Below, in pieces: positions 17,597-25,657 of a stretch of 64,000 bases of DNA. The first letter of the stretch is position 1. Each line of letters begins with the position of its first letter. The notes beneath the pieces were generated by a model. That model saw only the letters and a program-made list of their open reading frames with translations. It made no database searches and was not told where the DNA came from. The DNA lies in NCBI GenBank assembly GCA_046152925.1, contig JBJXFX010000032.1, positions 1-64,000 on the forward strand, in the 5' to 3' direction. The stretch comes from CAMAUF01 sp046152925 (GTDB lineage: Bacteria; Chloroflexota; Dehalococcoidia; Tepidiformales; Tepidiformaceae). The translations under genes were made by a program, and so were the position numbers.

Positions 17597-18289
17597 TCAG
17601 AGGAGCCGCGTGGGCGGCATGACGACTTCGAGCAGCGAGGGGTCATCGTTCTTGACGCTGTTGACCCGGTCGGACACGGCGTCGACCCGCAGAACAGTGT
17701 CTGCCGCCGGCCGAAGGAGGCCACGCAGTTCGGCGTCTGGGGTGGTGCGGAACATCCAGCGGTCCGCGTCGCGGTCTTCGAGGATGACGGGCATCCTGTC
17801 GTGGAGCTGCCCGACGACGCCGTTCGCGGCCGTCGTGACGATCGTGAAGGTGCGCTGCCATTCGCCGGGTTGCGGTTGCCACGACTCGTAGAGGCCGGCG
17901 AAGAGGAGGAGCTGGCCGTCCTTGCGGGTGAACCGGAAGGGCTTCTTCGCTTTGCCAACGTGCTCCCATTCATGGAAGCCGTCGGCGGGGACGACGCAGC
18001 GGCGCTTCGCGTAGGCCTCGCGGAAGGCCGGCGTCGTCGCGATGGTTTCCGCGCGCGCGTTGATCTGGCGGGCGGCGCCCTTGTTGTCCTTCGCCCAGGA
18101 GTTCACGAGGCCCCAGCGGGCGGGCAACAGCTCGCGCGTTTCCTCCTTGATCCGGAGGATGATGTGCGGGTCGGTGGGCGCCAGGTTGTAGCGCGGCCGG
18201 TAGTCCGCGGGCAGCGACTCCACCGGGACGCCAAGCTCCTCGGCGAGCAGGGCCGCGTCGGTCTCCGTGATCGTGAATCGCCCGCACAT
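17597..18289 (-). CDS. SOS response-associated peptidase (SRAP, YedK/HMCES)
   Basis: A 230-residue SRAP protein starting MCGRFTIT. C2 becomes the N-terminal nucleophile after methionine removal and forms the thiazolidine link to abasic sites in single-stranded DNA. Other family signatures are NARAETI (active-site asparagine), RRCVVPADGFHEWE (catalytic glutamate) and LHDRMPVIL (catalytic histidine). The length is normal for the family. The start ATG at 18289 is fixed by the requirement for cysteine at position 2. The next minus-strand gene, DinB-like, ends 8 bp upstream, so the two may be co-transcribed. Confidence 0.96.
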   Translation of the reverse strand: MCGRFTITETDAALLAEELGVPVESLPADYRPRYNLAPTDPHIILRIKEETRELLPARWGLVNSWAKDNKGAARQINARAETIATTPAFREAYAKRRCVVPADGFHEWEHVGKAKKPFRFTRKDGQLLLFAGLYESWQPQPGEWQRTFTIVTTAANGVVGQLHDRMPVILEDRDADRWMFRTTPDAELRGLLRPAADTVLRVDAVSDRVNSVKNDDPSLLEVVMPPTRLL

Positions 18290-18297
18290 GGTGTCCG

Positions 18298-18762
18298 CTA
18301 CCGCCCCGTCGCGCGCGTGATCTGGGCCGCGTGCTCCTGCGCGTGGCGCACGTAGACGCCGAGCCAGACTTCCGGCGTGTAATTCCCGAGCTCGTTGTGC
18401 TGGCCCGGGCGCTGCCACTGCGCGTCGCTCATTCGCAAGAGGATGGGAACGGTGCTCGCGCGGGCGGCGCGCATCGCTTCCAGCGAGGGCTCGATCGGCC
18501 GGTCATAGAACACCTGTTGCGCCCAGACCTCCTCGGGGTACCCGACGATCTGGGGGTTATCTTCGGCGATCAGGCGGCGGACGCGGAGGCACGAGGTCAT
18601 CTCGCTGTCGGCCAGGTGGTGGACGATCATCCGCGCGGTCCAGGAGCCGTCGGCGGGGACACGGTCGAGGTCGGCCTCCGTCGCCCCGCGGAGAGCGTCG
18701 AGGATGAGCTGGTGGCCGTTGGCGTAGTCGTTGATCAGGCGGAGGCGAGTCGCGGTATCCAT
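18298..18762 (-). CDS. DinB superfamily protein
   Basis: A 154-residue four-helix DinB/DUF664-like protein. Putative metal ligands are the histidines in WTARMIVHHLADSEM and the late HAQEHAAQITRATG, the usual H...HxxEH arrangement. DinB-fold proteins are metal-binding thiol-dependent transferases or proteins of unknown role, and despite the name most are not DNA polymerases. It lies upstream of, and on the same strand as, the SRAP gene. A second, unrelated DinB-like gene occurs at 38.4 kb. Confidence 0.85.
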   Translation of the reverse strand: MDTATRLRLINDYANGHQLILDALRGATEADLDRVPADGSWTARMIVHHLADSEMTSCLRVRRLIAEDNPQIVGYPEEVWAQQVFYDRPIEPSLEAMRAARASTVPILLRMSDAQWQRPGQHNELGNYTPEVWLGVYVRHAQEHAAQITRATGR

Positions 18763-18826
18763 CGATTAGTCTTAGCGGTGCGGGAGAGTCGTGGCAAGGG
18801 GCGGCGCTGTCGGAGGTGAGACGACG

Positions 18827-19057
18827 TTGAATGCGAGCGACCGGTACGTGAAGGTCGTGAAATGGTCCACGGAGGATGGCTGCTACGTCGGCCTCGCTCC
18901 TGGGCTCGTCTATGGCGGCTGTCACGGCGACGACCAGCGCGCCGTCTTCGATGAGCTCTGCGAGATCGTCGACGAAGCCGTCCAGCTGCTGCTCGAGGAT
19001 GGCCGCGAGCTCCCTCCTGCGACCGCGGACCTTGCTGTGGTGCCGCTCGCCGCTTAG
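18827..19057 (+). CDS. HicB-like antitoxin-fold protein, orphan
   Basis: A 76-residue protein matching the HicB RNase-H-like fold pattern: YVKVVKWSTEDGCYVGLAPGL, then GCHGDDQRAVFDELCEIVDEAVQLLLEDGRELPPAT. I place the start at the TTG at 18827 because GGAGGTGA (18812-18819) stands 7 bp before it, a near-ideal ribosome site. An in-frame GTG at 18791 has none and would add a Gly-rich stretch. No HicA-like toxin (short basic dsRBD protein) is encoded next to it. No C-terminal DNA-binding domain is present, so it is an orphan or partial HicB. The last 4 bp overlap the convergent enoyl-CoA hydratase gene. Confidence 0.78.
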   Translation: MNASDRYVKVVKWSTEDGCYVGLAPGLVYGGCHGDDQRAVFDELCEIVDEAVQLLLEDGRELPPATADLAVVPLAA

Positions 19058-19866
19058 GCGTCGCGCCAGACGGGGTCGCGCTTTTCGAACCACGCTTGCT
19101 TCGATTCCACCGCGTCGGCCGTTTGCCCGGCGAGTATTTGGTTGCGGTTCTCGATCTTGATGGCGTTCTCCATCGAGATGCCGGTGATGGTCTCGTTGAG
19201 CGCTTCTTTACTGAGGCGCAGGCCCATCGGGCTCGAACGCCGGCACCAGAGCTCGGCCGTGGCGATCGCGGTCGGCAAGAGGTCGGCGTGGTCGACGAGC
19301 TTGTTCACGAGCCCAATGCGGTATGCCTCGTCGGCGGGCACGAGGCGTCCTGAGTAGATCATGTCCGCCGCGTGGCTCGCCCCGATGAGCTTCGGCAGGT
19401 GATACGAACTCCCAACGTCGCAGCCGCTGAGCCCGAGATTGATGTAGGAGCAGGCGAACACCGCGGTCGAGGTCGCGTAACGCATGTCGCTCGCGATCGC
19501 GATCGAAAGGCCGCCGCCCGTCGCCGGGCCGTTCACCGCCGCGATGATCGGCTGCGGGCAGCGGCGCATCTGGATGACGAGGTCGGCGATGTCCTCCTGG
19601 AAGGTATAGACGCTCTGGACTGGCCCGACGCCCGGCACCCAGGCGTCCTGTTCGGAGTCCGCCTTGAGGTCGAGGCCGGCGCAGAAGCCCCGCCCTTCGC
19701 CGGTGACGATGATCGCGCGGCAGGCGAAGTCACGATGCCGGTCCTGGAAGAACCCCTTGAGGGCGCGCAGCAGTTCGTGGTTGATCGCGTTGAGGCGCTC
19801 GGGGCGGTTGAGCGTGAGGAAGCCGATCGGGCCTTCTTGGCGGTAGCGGATGACGTCGTTGTCCAT
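19054..19866 (-). CDS. enoyl-CoA hydratase/isomerase family protein
   Basis: A 270-residue crotonase-fold protein. It has LTLNRPERLNAIN, the first oxyanion-hole segment GRGFCAGLDLK, and the second, AAVNGPATGGGLSIAIASDMRYA. The segment NLGLSGCDVGSSYHLPKLIG carries aspartate/glycine where classical hydratases have the PExG catalytic glutamate. The variant resembles actinobacterial EchA-type proteins with SGCDxG, so isomerase or other crotonase chemistry is possible. The ATG start at 19866 lies 14 bp after a GGGGAAGG-rich region. It is followed by the convergent hicB-like gene. Confidence 0.9.
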   Translation of the reverse strand: MDNDVIRYRQEGPIGFLTLNRPERLNAINHELLRALKGFFQDRHRDFACRAIIVTGEGRGFCAGLDLKADSEQDAWVPGVGPVQSVYTFQEDIADLVIQMRRCPQPIIAAVNGPATGGGLSIAIASDMRYATSTAVFACSYINLGLSGCDVGSSYHLPKLIGASHAADMIYSGRLVPADEAYRIGLVNKLVDHADLLPTAIATAELWCRRSSPMGLRLSKEALNETITGISMENAIKIENRNQILAGQTADAVESKQAWFEKRDPVWRDA

Positions 19867-19947
19867 GGCCGGGGAGTGTACCGCGAGGACGGCCCGGCGC
19901 GCGTCCAGGTCCAGCCCAAGGCTCCTTGGGCCGGCACCATGCTAGCT

Positions 19948-19980
19948 CCCCTTCCCCCGCGCAGCAGTCGGGGGAAGGGG
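19948..19980 (-). terminator. perfect 12-bp inverted repeat downstream of the LOG gene
   Basis: CCCCTTCCCCCG at 19948-19959 pairs perfectly with CGGGGGAAGGGG at 19969-19980 across a 9-nt loop. It lies 22 bp past the stop codon of the LOG gene and 80 bp before the enoyl-CoA hydratase start. It probably ends LOG transcription, though no T-tract follows. The sequence resembles other C/G-rich intergenic hairpins in this window (near 23.6 and 47.0 kb), so it may instead be one of a dispersed repeat family. Confidence 0.5.
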
Positions 19981-20002
19981 CAGGGGGATGAGGGCGGGCC
20001 CG

Positions 20003-20596
20003 TCAGGGCTCGCGACGCCACCACTTATTCGGGAGCGGCGGCGAGGGCGTCGCCGTCCGGAGGAGCCTGACGGCTGAGGCGACGGAGTTCGCCACCTCGA
20101 ACAGGCGGAGCCCCTCCGGGCGGATGAATCGCTGGTTCGAGGCTGACTCCAGGAAGGCCAGCAGCCCGTCATAGAAGCCGGCATGGTTGAGGACGACGAT
20201 CGGCTTCGCGTGCGCTCCGAGTTGCTTCCAGGTGATCGCCTCGAATGCCTCGTCGAGCGTCCCGAAACCGCCGGGGAGGACAAGGAATGCGTCACAGGCG
20301 TCCGTCATGACGAGCTTCCGTTCGTGCATCGAATCGACCACGCGCAGCTCCGGGAGCCCTTCGTGGGCGACCTCCATCGAAACCAAGTCACGCGTGATCA
20401 CGCCGAGGACATCGCCACCCGAGGCGATCGCGGCCTCGGCGCAGGCGCCCATCATGCCGATCGAGGCCCCGCCATAGACCAGCCGCCAGCGTTGGGCGGC
20501 GATGGCCGCGCCAGTGTCAGCGGCAAGGTCGAGGAACTCCTCGGGCACGGCGGAGCTTGAGGCGCAGTAGACGGCGACGGAGCGCACTGTTGGCAT
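20003..20596 (-). CDS. LOG family protein (cytokinin riboside 5'-monophosphate phosphoribohydrolase type, TIGR00730)
   Basis: A 197-residue Rossmann-fold protein of the lysine-decarboxylase-like/LOG family. It has VAVYCASSSAVP at the start, LVYGGASIGMMGACAEAAI, and the nucleotide-binding signature LPGGFGTLDEAFEAITWKQLG. The catalytic arginine/glutamate pair is supplied by MHERK and the PGGxGTxxE motif. The family removes the ribose-5-phosphate from N6-modified AMP. In bacteria the physiological substrate is often uncertain. It is divergent from the alcohol dehydrogenase gene, with a shared 116-bp upstream region. Confidence 0.93.
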   Translation of the reverse strand: MPTVRSVAVYCASSSAVPEEFLDLAADTGAAIAAQRWRLVYGGASIGMMGACAEAAIASGGDVLGVITRDLVSMEVAHEGLPELRVVDSMHERKLVMTDACDAFLVLPGGFGTLDEAFEAITWKQLGAHAKPIVVLNHAGFYDGLLAFLESASNQRFIRPEGLRLFEVANSVASAVRLLRTATPSPPLPNKWWRREP

Positions 20597-20712
20597 CTTG
20601 CGCGATCGTCCGGAACGCGCGCCCAGGGGTCAACGCGGTCCAGGTCAAGGCCGGTCACTACGGCCCGATTCGGGCGTATAGTCCCGGCCCACGAACGAAG
20701 GAGGATCCTCAC

Positions 20713-21807
20713 ATGCCTACGCCCGCGCGCGTCGTCGTCGTCCCCGGCACTCCTGGCCCGCTCCAGATCATCGACCTGAAGCTCCCGGACCCGAACCCAC
20801 ATCAGGTCGTCGTCAAGCAGTTCGCTGGCGGCATCTGCCATTCGCAGCTCCACCAGATGCACGCGCCGCGGAACGGTAACAACCAGGTCCTTGGCCACGA
20901 GTCGACCGGCGTCGTGATCGCCAGGGGCAGCGCCGTCAGCCACGTCAAAGAAGGCGACACCGTCATGGTCACCTGGGTCCCTCGCGACCCCGCGATCACG
21001 CGCCAACCCGACAACATCGTCCTTGAGCTTGGCGCCGGGCAGCAGGCCTCGACCCGCAACGTCTTCACCTGGGCCGACAACACGATCTGCGACGAGCAAT
21101 ACGTCGTCCGCATCCCGTCGAACACCAAGATGGACGTGACTTCCATCATCGGTTGCGCCGTGATGACCGGCTCCGGCGCCGTTTATCACACCGCCGCCGT
21201 GAAAAAGGGCCAGAGCGTCGCCGTCTTCGGTGTCGGCGGCGTCGGCCTTTCGGCGATTGCGGCGGCGAAGGTCGTCGAAGCGGACCCGATCATCGCCGTC
21301 GACCTCGATGACACGAAGCTCGCGTTCGCCAAGAAGTTCGGCGCGACCCACGGCGTGAACGCGCGCAACGGCGACCCCGTCGAGATGGTCCGCGCCCTGA
21401 CGACCGACAAGACGCAGATGGACATGCTCGGCCGGCCGGTCGCTGGAGTAGACTTCGCCTTCGACTGCATCGGCCTGCGCGTGACGATGGAGCAGATCCT
21501 CCCGGCCGTGCGGCCTGGCGTGCTTGGCCACACGACCGGCGGCACCGCCGTGCTCGTCGGCGTCCCCGGGACGCCGGTGGAGCTCGACGCACGCGACCTG
21601 TTGATCAGCGAGAAGAAGTACATCGGCTCGATCGGCGGGAGCTGCCGTCCCGACCGCGACTTCCCGATGTTCCTGCGCTGGTACCACGAGGGCGACCTCG
21701 ACCTCGACGCCATGGTGACGGCGCGCTACAAGCTCGACCAGATCAACGAGGCGACCACGGACCTGGAGCACGGCAAGATCTCGGGCCGCGCGATCATGGA
21801 GTTCTAA
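20713..21807 (+). CDS. zinc-dependent alcohol dehydrogenase (MDR superfamily)
   Basis: A 364-residue medium-chain dehydrogenase. Catalytic zinc ligands are C42 (GGICHSQLHQM) and H62 in GHESTGVV, with a third cysteine in IIGCAVMTGSGAVYHTA. The Rossmann dinucleotide site is VAVFGVGGVGLSAIAAAK. The lobe that normally holds four cysteines for structural zinc instead reads RDPAITRQPDNIVLELG, so the structural zinc is absent. AVDLDD after the nucleotide site favours NAD. The substrate is unknown. The ATG at 20713 follows AAGGAGG. TATAGT at 20677-20682 could be its -10 element. Confidence 0.9.
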   Translation: MPTPARVVVVPGTPGPLQIIDLKLPDPNPHQVVVKQFAGGICHSQLHQMHAPRNGNNQVLGHESTGVVIARGSAVSHVKEGDTVMVTWVPRDPAITRQPDNIVLELGAGQQASTRNVFTWADNTICDEQYVVRIPSNTKMDVTSIIGCAVMTGSGAVYHTAAVKKGQSVAVFGVGGVGLSAIAAAKVVEADPIIAVDLDDTKLAFAKKFGATHGVNARNGDPVEMVRALTTDKTQMDMLGRPVAGVDFAFDCIGLRVTMEQILPAVRPGVLGHTTGGTAVLVGVPGTPVELDARDLLISEKKYIGSIGGSCRPDRDFPMFLRWYHEGDLDLDAMVTARYKLDQINEATTDLEHGKISGRAIMEF

Positions 21808-21812
21808 CCGCC

Positions 21813-23546
21813 CTACACCGAGAACGACGTCCTCTTCCTCGCCAGCACCACGCAGGTCGCGGCGAGGAAGAAGACCGTCATCCCGGCCATCACGAACCAA
21901 TCCACCGCGAGGCCGCCGCTGAACGTGTCCTCGTATTGGGCCAACAACGGCGGACCGAGCGGCGACGTGCCCTCGGCGAACAGCCGGTTCAGGTCGATGC
22001 TCTTCCCGAGCGCGTCGAAGGCCCAACGGTCGCTCATCGCATAGCTGATCACCTTGCCGACCGGCGCCATCAGCGGCACCGGCAAGATCGCGCCGGAAAA
22101 GAGCACCTGCGGGAAGCAAAGCATCGGCAGCACGAGCGTTGCCTGCTCCGGGCGCGAGACCGCGGCGGAGGCGAACAGCCCGAGCGCGATCGCCGCCAGG
22201 CCATCCAGCAGCAGCGTTATCGTCACGGGGATGTAGACGTCGACGAAGCTGTCGCTCGGGAGCCGGTTGAGCGCCCGGAGCACCGCCACCATCAACACGA
22301 CAACGACGACCATCAACGGCACAAGCACGGCCATCTTCGACAGGACATACGGGCCGACGCGGAGGTTCACCAGCCGTTCGCGGTGGTAGATCGAGAACTC
22401 CGTGCAGATCTGCAGGAGGCCGTAGGTGAGGCCGAAGAAGAACCCGCCAAATGCGACCCAGAACAGGATCATGACTGCGGCTTGCGGGCTCGGGTCCGCC
22501 AGGTCGAATGCGCCGGGGCGGAACAGGATCGCGAACATCGCGATGACCATCGCGGGCGCGCCGGCTAGGATGGCGAGTGTCAGCCGGTTCCGCATCAGGA
22601 TCTCGAAGTTTCGCTGCGTGAGGACGACCGACTGGTGCACCAGGCCAGTCCTTCGCCGTGCGCGCGGCGTGGGCTGGCCGGCGAGCGGGGCTGGCTCGCG
22701 GAAGTGCTCCGAGGCTCGGAACTTGCTCGACCAGGCGGCTGGAGACTCTTCGCCGACGAGGCGCGCGTAGATCGCCTCGAAGCTCGGGGCTTCGAAGTAG
22801 CGAAGCGCCTCCCCTGGCGTCCCCGTGAAGGCGAGGTGGCCGCCGCGCGCGAGAAAGACGACCCGGTCGCAGGTGGCGATGTCGCTCGGGGCGTGCGTCG
22901 TGACAACCACCGTGCTCCCGCGCTGGGTGAGCTGCTTGAGCTGGTGCATCATGTCCTGGCCGGTCGCCGGGTCGAGTCCCGAGGTCGGCTCGTCGAGGAA
23001 GAAGACGCCCGGGTCGGTCAGGAGCTCGGCGCCGATGCTCGTCCGCTTGCGTTGGCCGCCGCTGAGCGACGAGACCTTTTGGGTCGCGTGGCTGGCGAGC
23101 CCGAGCACGGCCATCGCCCGCTCGACGCGTTCTTTGCGGTCGTAGGGTTCCATGCCGGCGAGGCGCATCCGGGCGGCGTAGTGCAGCGTGCGCTCTACCG
23201 TGAGCTCGCGGTGGACGATGTCGTCTTGCGGGACGTAGCCGAAGAGCGTCCGGTAGTTGGTGAGGTTCGCGGCGAGGTCCCCACCGTTGTAGCGGACCAT
23301 ACCCGGGCCGACCGGCCGGACGCCAGCGAGGCAGTTGAGCAGCGTCGTCTTGCCGGCGCCGCTGCCGCCGACGATGGCGACCAGTTCGCCCGGTTCCATG
23401 ACGAAGCTGAGGTCGCTGAGCAGCGTTTGGCGGCGGCCGCGCGCGCGTTCGATTTCGACGCGGAGACCACGGACTTCGATGCGGACGGGGGCCGTGAGCT
23501 CCGGGAACTCCGAGCTGGCGGCATGCGTCAGGGCGATGCTGGTCAT
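21813..23546 (-). CDS. ABCG-type ABC transporter (ATPase fused to ABC2 membrane domain)
   Basis: A 577-residue half-transporter with the ATPase first. Walker A is GGSGAGKTT at 60-68. The Q-loop is VPQDDIV. The signature is LSGGQRKRTSIG and Walker B is VFFLDEPTSGLDP, followed by the switch TTHAP. From about residue 320 come six membrane helices of the ABC2 type (NRLTLAILAGAPAMV, then FGGFFFGLTYGLLQI). The conserved QVLFSGAILPV re-entrant region is also present. This is the eukaryotic ABCG order, used in bacteria for lipid or drug export; it should function as a homodimer. The ATG at 23546 follows GGAGGAG. The divergent upstream region holds an unusual array of ATGAGCC repeats. Confidence 0.94.
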   Translation of the reverse strand: MTSIALTHAASSEFPELTAPVRIEVRGLRVEIERARGRRQTLLSDLSFVMEPGELVAIVGGSGAGKTTLLNCLAGVRPVGPGMVRYNGGDLAANLTNYRTLFGYVPQDDIVHRELTVERTLHYAARMRLAGMEPYDRKERVERAMAVLGLASHATQKVSSLSGGQRKRTSIGAELLTDPGVFFLDEPTSGLDPATGQDMMHQLKQLTQRGSTVVVTTHAPSDIATCDRVVFLARGGHLAFTGTPGEALRYFEAPSFEAIYARLVGEESPAAWSSKFRASEHFREPAPLAGQPTPRARRRTGLVHQSVVLTQRNFEILMRNRLTLAILAGAPAMVIAMFAILFRPGAFDLADPSPQAAVMILFWVAFGGFFFGLTYGLLQICTEFSIYHRERLVNLRVGPYVLSKMAVLVPLMVVVVVLMVAVLRALNRLPSDSFVDVYIPVTITLLLDGLAAIALGLFASAAVSRPEQATLVLPMLCFPQVLFSGAILPVPLMAPVGKVISYAMSDRWAFDALGKSIDLNRLFAEGTSPLGPPLLAQYEDTFSGGLAVDWFVMAGMTVFFLAATCVVLARKRTSFSV

Positions 23547-23639
23547 TGTGGTACTCCTCCGTCTCGCGGCAAACCGAATACTAGACGGCGTCAGCGGACC
23601 TGTCCGCAGCGCTGGCGGGCCGGGCGGCCCGCGTGGCCT

Positions 23640-23663
23640 CCTCTCCCCCCTCCGGGGGAGAGG
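23640..23663. repeat. REP-like hairpin CCTCTCCCCC/GGGGGAGAGG
   Basis: A perfect 10-bp stem (23640-23649 with 23654-23663) and 4-nt loop, followed by ATCGAGGTGAGGGGGCG. This looks like the dispersed REP-type intergenic repeats with a CTCTCCCC palindrome and a trailing GGTGAGGG. A degenerate relative lies at about 46.87-46.92 kb. Confidence 0.55.
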
Positions 23664-23835
23664 ATCGAGGTGAGGGGGCGGTGCACGAAGTCAAGTCGCC
23701 CCAGTCCAACGCTGAACCGCACCCAAATCGGGCAGGCGCGCGTGGCTTGCCGGCCCCGGCAGGCCACCAGTCGCCAGCTTCCACAGCGTCACCCACCCCT
23801 TCCACTCCTCGCCGCGGCTCTGCCACGCTCCATCC

Positions 23836-24003
23836 ATGAGCCCACCACGCACCACTGGCTCGCGACCTGCCGCGCCCACCACTTCGATGAGCCACATGAG
23901 CCTTGGCTCATCAATTTCGTTCCATGAGCCAAGGCTCATTCTTTGCCTGCAAAGGCTCATCCAGCCGATGACCGGCTCATCGAGGGCGACGAGCGAGGCT
24001 CAT
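23836..24003. repeat. array of nine ATGAGCC/GGCTCAT heptamers
   Basis: Within the 539-bp gene-free stretch 23547-24085 there are nine copies of ATGAGCC or its complement GGCTCAT. They begin at 23836, 23887, 23896, 23905, 23924, 23933, 23954, 23974 and 23997. Four of them make two palindromic pairs, ATGAGCC-TT-GGCTCAT (23896-23911) and ATGAGCC-AA-GGCTCAT (23924-23939), whose centres are 28 bp apart. The array sits between the divergent ABC transporter and PIG-L genes, nearer PIG-L. A multi-site operator is the simplest reading. The rest of the gap shows only the REP-like hairpin and no gene. Confidence 0.6.
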
Positions 24004-24085
24004 TGAACGCCCCCGATCGCGGGCTGCCGTGCTCCTAGCGGCCCGGCGCGCCAAGATCGGGCTTCATGTTTTCGAGGTTATCCGC

Positions 24086-24961
24086 ATGAAGCACATCCGC
24101 GTTTTCGCCACCTATGGACACCCCGACGACGAGGGCCAGGTCACTGGCACCCTCGCCCGGTTCATCGACCACGGGGCGCAGGTCACCCTGCTCTGCGCGA
24201 CGCGCGGCGAGGTCGGCGAAATCAGCAAGCCCGAGTACGGGACCACGGACACGCTCGGCTACGTCCGCGAGTTGGAGCTGCGTGCGGCGATGGCCCAGAT
24301 CAAGCTCTGGGATGTCCGCTTCCTCCCCTACCGCGATAGCGGCATGGCGGGCTGGGAGCTCAACAACGACCCGCGCTGCCTGCACATGGCGCCAGCGGAG
24401 ACGGTCGTCGGCGAACTGGTGGCGATTATCCGCGAGGTTCGCCCGCACTTCGTTTTCACCTGGGACCCGAACGGAGGCTATGGCCACCCCGACCACATCG
24501 CCGTGCACAAGCACACCGTGGCGGCCTTCGACGCGGCCGGCGACCCAGAGGCGTACCCCGACGCGGGCGCACCTTGGCAGCCGGAACGGCTCTACTGGGG
24601 CGCCTTCACGATGAAGCGCTTCGCGGGCATCTTCCTCGAGCTCGAACGGCGCGGCGACCTGCCGGAGCCGCTCGACCCGGAGCGCAAAGAACGGTTCCTC
24701 AAGGCAATGGAGGAGCCGGACCCGGTCGTCAGCCTCGTCCACGACACGCTCGACCTGGCCGCGCCGAAGCGGAACGCCGCCGGGATGCACAAGAGCCAGT
24801 TCGGTGAGAACAGCATCTTCGCGCGCATCCCCGAGGACCTGCGGGCCAAGTTCTACGGCGAGGAGCGCTTCTATCAAGCCCGCCCCGCCTGGGACGAGTC
24901 CCGCCAGCCCGTCCGCGGCTTGGACGCACTCGCGGCGATGGTCACGCACGAACAGGGCTAG
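24086..24961 (+). CDS. PIG-L family N-acetylglucosaminyl deacetylase
   Basis: A 291-residue LmbE/PIG-L zinc hydrolase. It starts MKHIRVFATYGHPDDEGQVTGTLARF; HPDDE holds two zinc ligands and the general-base aspartate. The third zinc histidine is in DPNGGYGHPDHIAVHKH. The ATRGEVGEI strand is also typical. Members deacetylate GlcNAc-linked lipids or thiols (mycothiol and bacillithiol pathways) or related amides. The substrate here is unknown. The ATG at 24086 is chosen because family sequence begins there and GAGG lies 9 bp upstream; the open frame continues upstream without family sequence. Confidence 0.93.
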   Translation: MKHIRVFATYGHPDDEGQVTGTLARFIDHGAQVTLLCATRGEVGEISKPEYGTTDTLGYVRELELRAAMAQIKLWDVRFLPYRDSGMAGWELNNDPRCLHMAPAETVVGELVAIIREVRPHFVFTWDPNGGYGHPDHIAVHKHTVAAFDAAGDPEAYPDAGAPWQPERLYWGAFTMKRFAGIFLELERRGDLPEPLDPERKERFLKAMEEPDPVVSLVHDTLDLAAPKRNAAGMHKSQFGENSIFARIPEDLRAKFYGEERFYQARPAWDESRQPVRGLDALAAMVTHEQG

Positions 24962-25035
24962 CCAACCCGATTGTGACAGGGCCGTTGCAGCTCTGCGTCC
25001 GCCGCGCGAGAGTCCGCGAGAGGGAGGGATCTGGC

Positions 25036-25566
25036 ATGGCGAAGCTCATTGTCGGGATGAACCAGTCCTTGGACGGATACGTCGACCACCTGGCGTATGC
25101 GCCGAGCCCGACGCTTTTCCGCCACTTCATCGGCGAAGCTCAGGGGCAGGCGGGCAGCGTCTACGGTCGCCGGATGTACGAAATCATGCGCTACTGGGAT
25201 GATGATGATCCCAGTTGGGGCGACGAGGAACGCGCCTACGCAGCCGCGTGGCGGCGCATGCCAAAGTGGGTCGTGTCCCACTCCCTCAAGTCGGTTGGCC
25301 CGAATGCTGTCCTTATCGATGACGATTTGGAGGGCACGGTTCGCAAGCTCAAGGCCGAGATGAACGGCGAAATCGAGGTCGCTGGCCCGACCTTGGCGCG
25401 AAGCCTCACCGAGCTTGGCCTGATCGATGAGTATCGGATCTACCTGAATCCCACCGTGCTCGGGAGCGGGACGCCGTATTTCGCCGCACCGCCGCCGCCG
25501 CTCCGCCTCGTGACTGTTGAAAGAATCGACGCCGATGTGGTCAGACTGACCTACGTTCCCGTCTAA
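25036..25566 (+). CDS. dihydrofolate reductase / RibD C-terminal family protein
   Basis: A 176-residue protein of the RibD_C/DHFR-like fold. It has LIVGMNQSLDGYVD at the start, GSVYGRRMYEIMRYW, WRRMPKWVVSHSL, and the late nucleotide strand GEIEVAGPTLARSLTELGLIDEYRIYLNPTVLGSGTPYF. Such short stand-alone proteins are usually annotated as deaminase-reductase family and probably reduce a pterin- or flavin-like substrate with NADPH; the substrate is unproven. The ATG at 25036 has GGGAGGG upstream. Confidence 0.9.
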   Translation: MAKLIVGMNQSLDGYVDHLAYAPSPTLFRHFIGEAQGQAGSVYGRRMYEIMRYWDDDDPSWGDEERAYAAAWRRMPKWVVSHSLKSVGPNAVLIDDDLEGTVRKLKAEMNGEIEVAGPTLARSLTELGLIDEYRIYLNPTVLGSGTPYFAAPPPPLRLVTVERIDADVVRLTYVPV

Positions 25567-25588
25567 TCCGGCGGGCGTTGGTCGAGCG

Positions 25589-25627
25589 TTAGTCCTTCCG
25601 CTCCCGGGGGTGGCCGGATGGAAGACG
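25589..25627 (-). pseudogene. 3'-end remnant of an FMN hydroxyacid dehydrogenase paralogue
   Basis: Read on the minus strand this segment gives RLPSGHPRERKD then a stop. It matches the last residues, RLPPGHPRERKD-stop, of the intact gene at 29598-30785. The corresponding 38 bp agree at 35 positions, and two of the three affected codons are synonymous, as expected for sequence once under coding constraint. Upstream of RLPS similarity fades within about 10 bp. The segment lies between the DHFR-like and LAL genes. I read it as the stump of a deleted paralogue; a shared hairpin is the alternative. Confidence 0.45.
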
Positions 25628-25657
25628 AAATGCTAGTCCACCGGGAACAAAGGTAGC

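Noticed and set aside
22635..23927. Plus-strand open frame running from inside the ABCG gene into the ATGAGCC array
   Set aside because: It is antisense to a clear ABC transporter, and the part in the gap is repetitive and lacks any protein motif.
23836..24003. ATGAGCC array as a CRISPR array
   Set aside because: The repeat unit is only 7 bp, occurs in both orientations with irregular spacing, and no cas genes are present.
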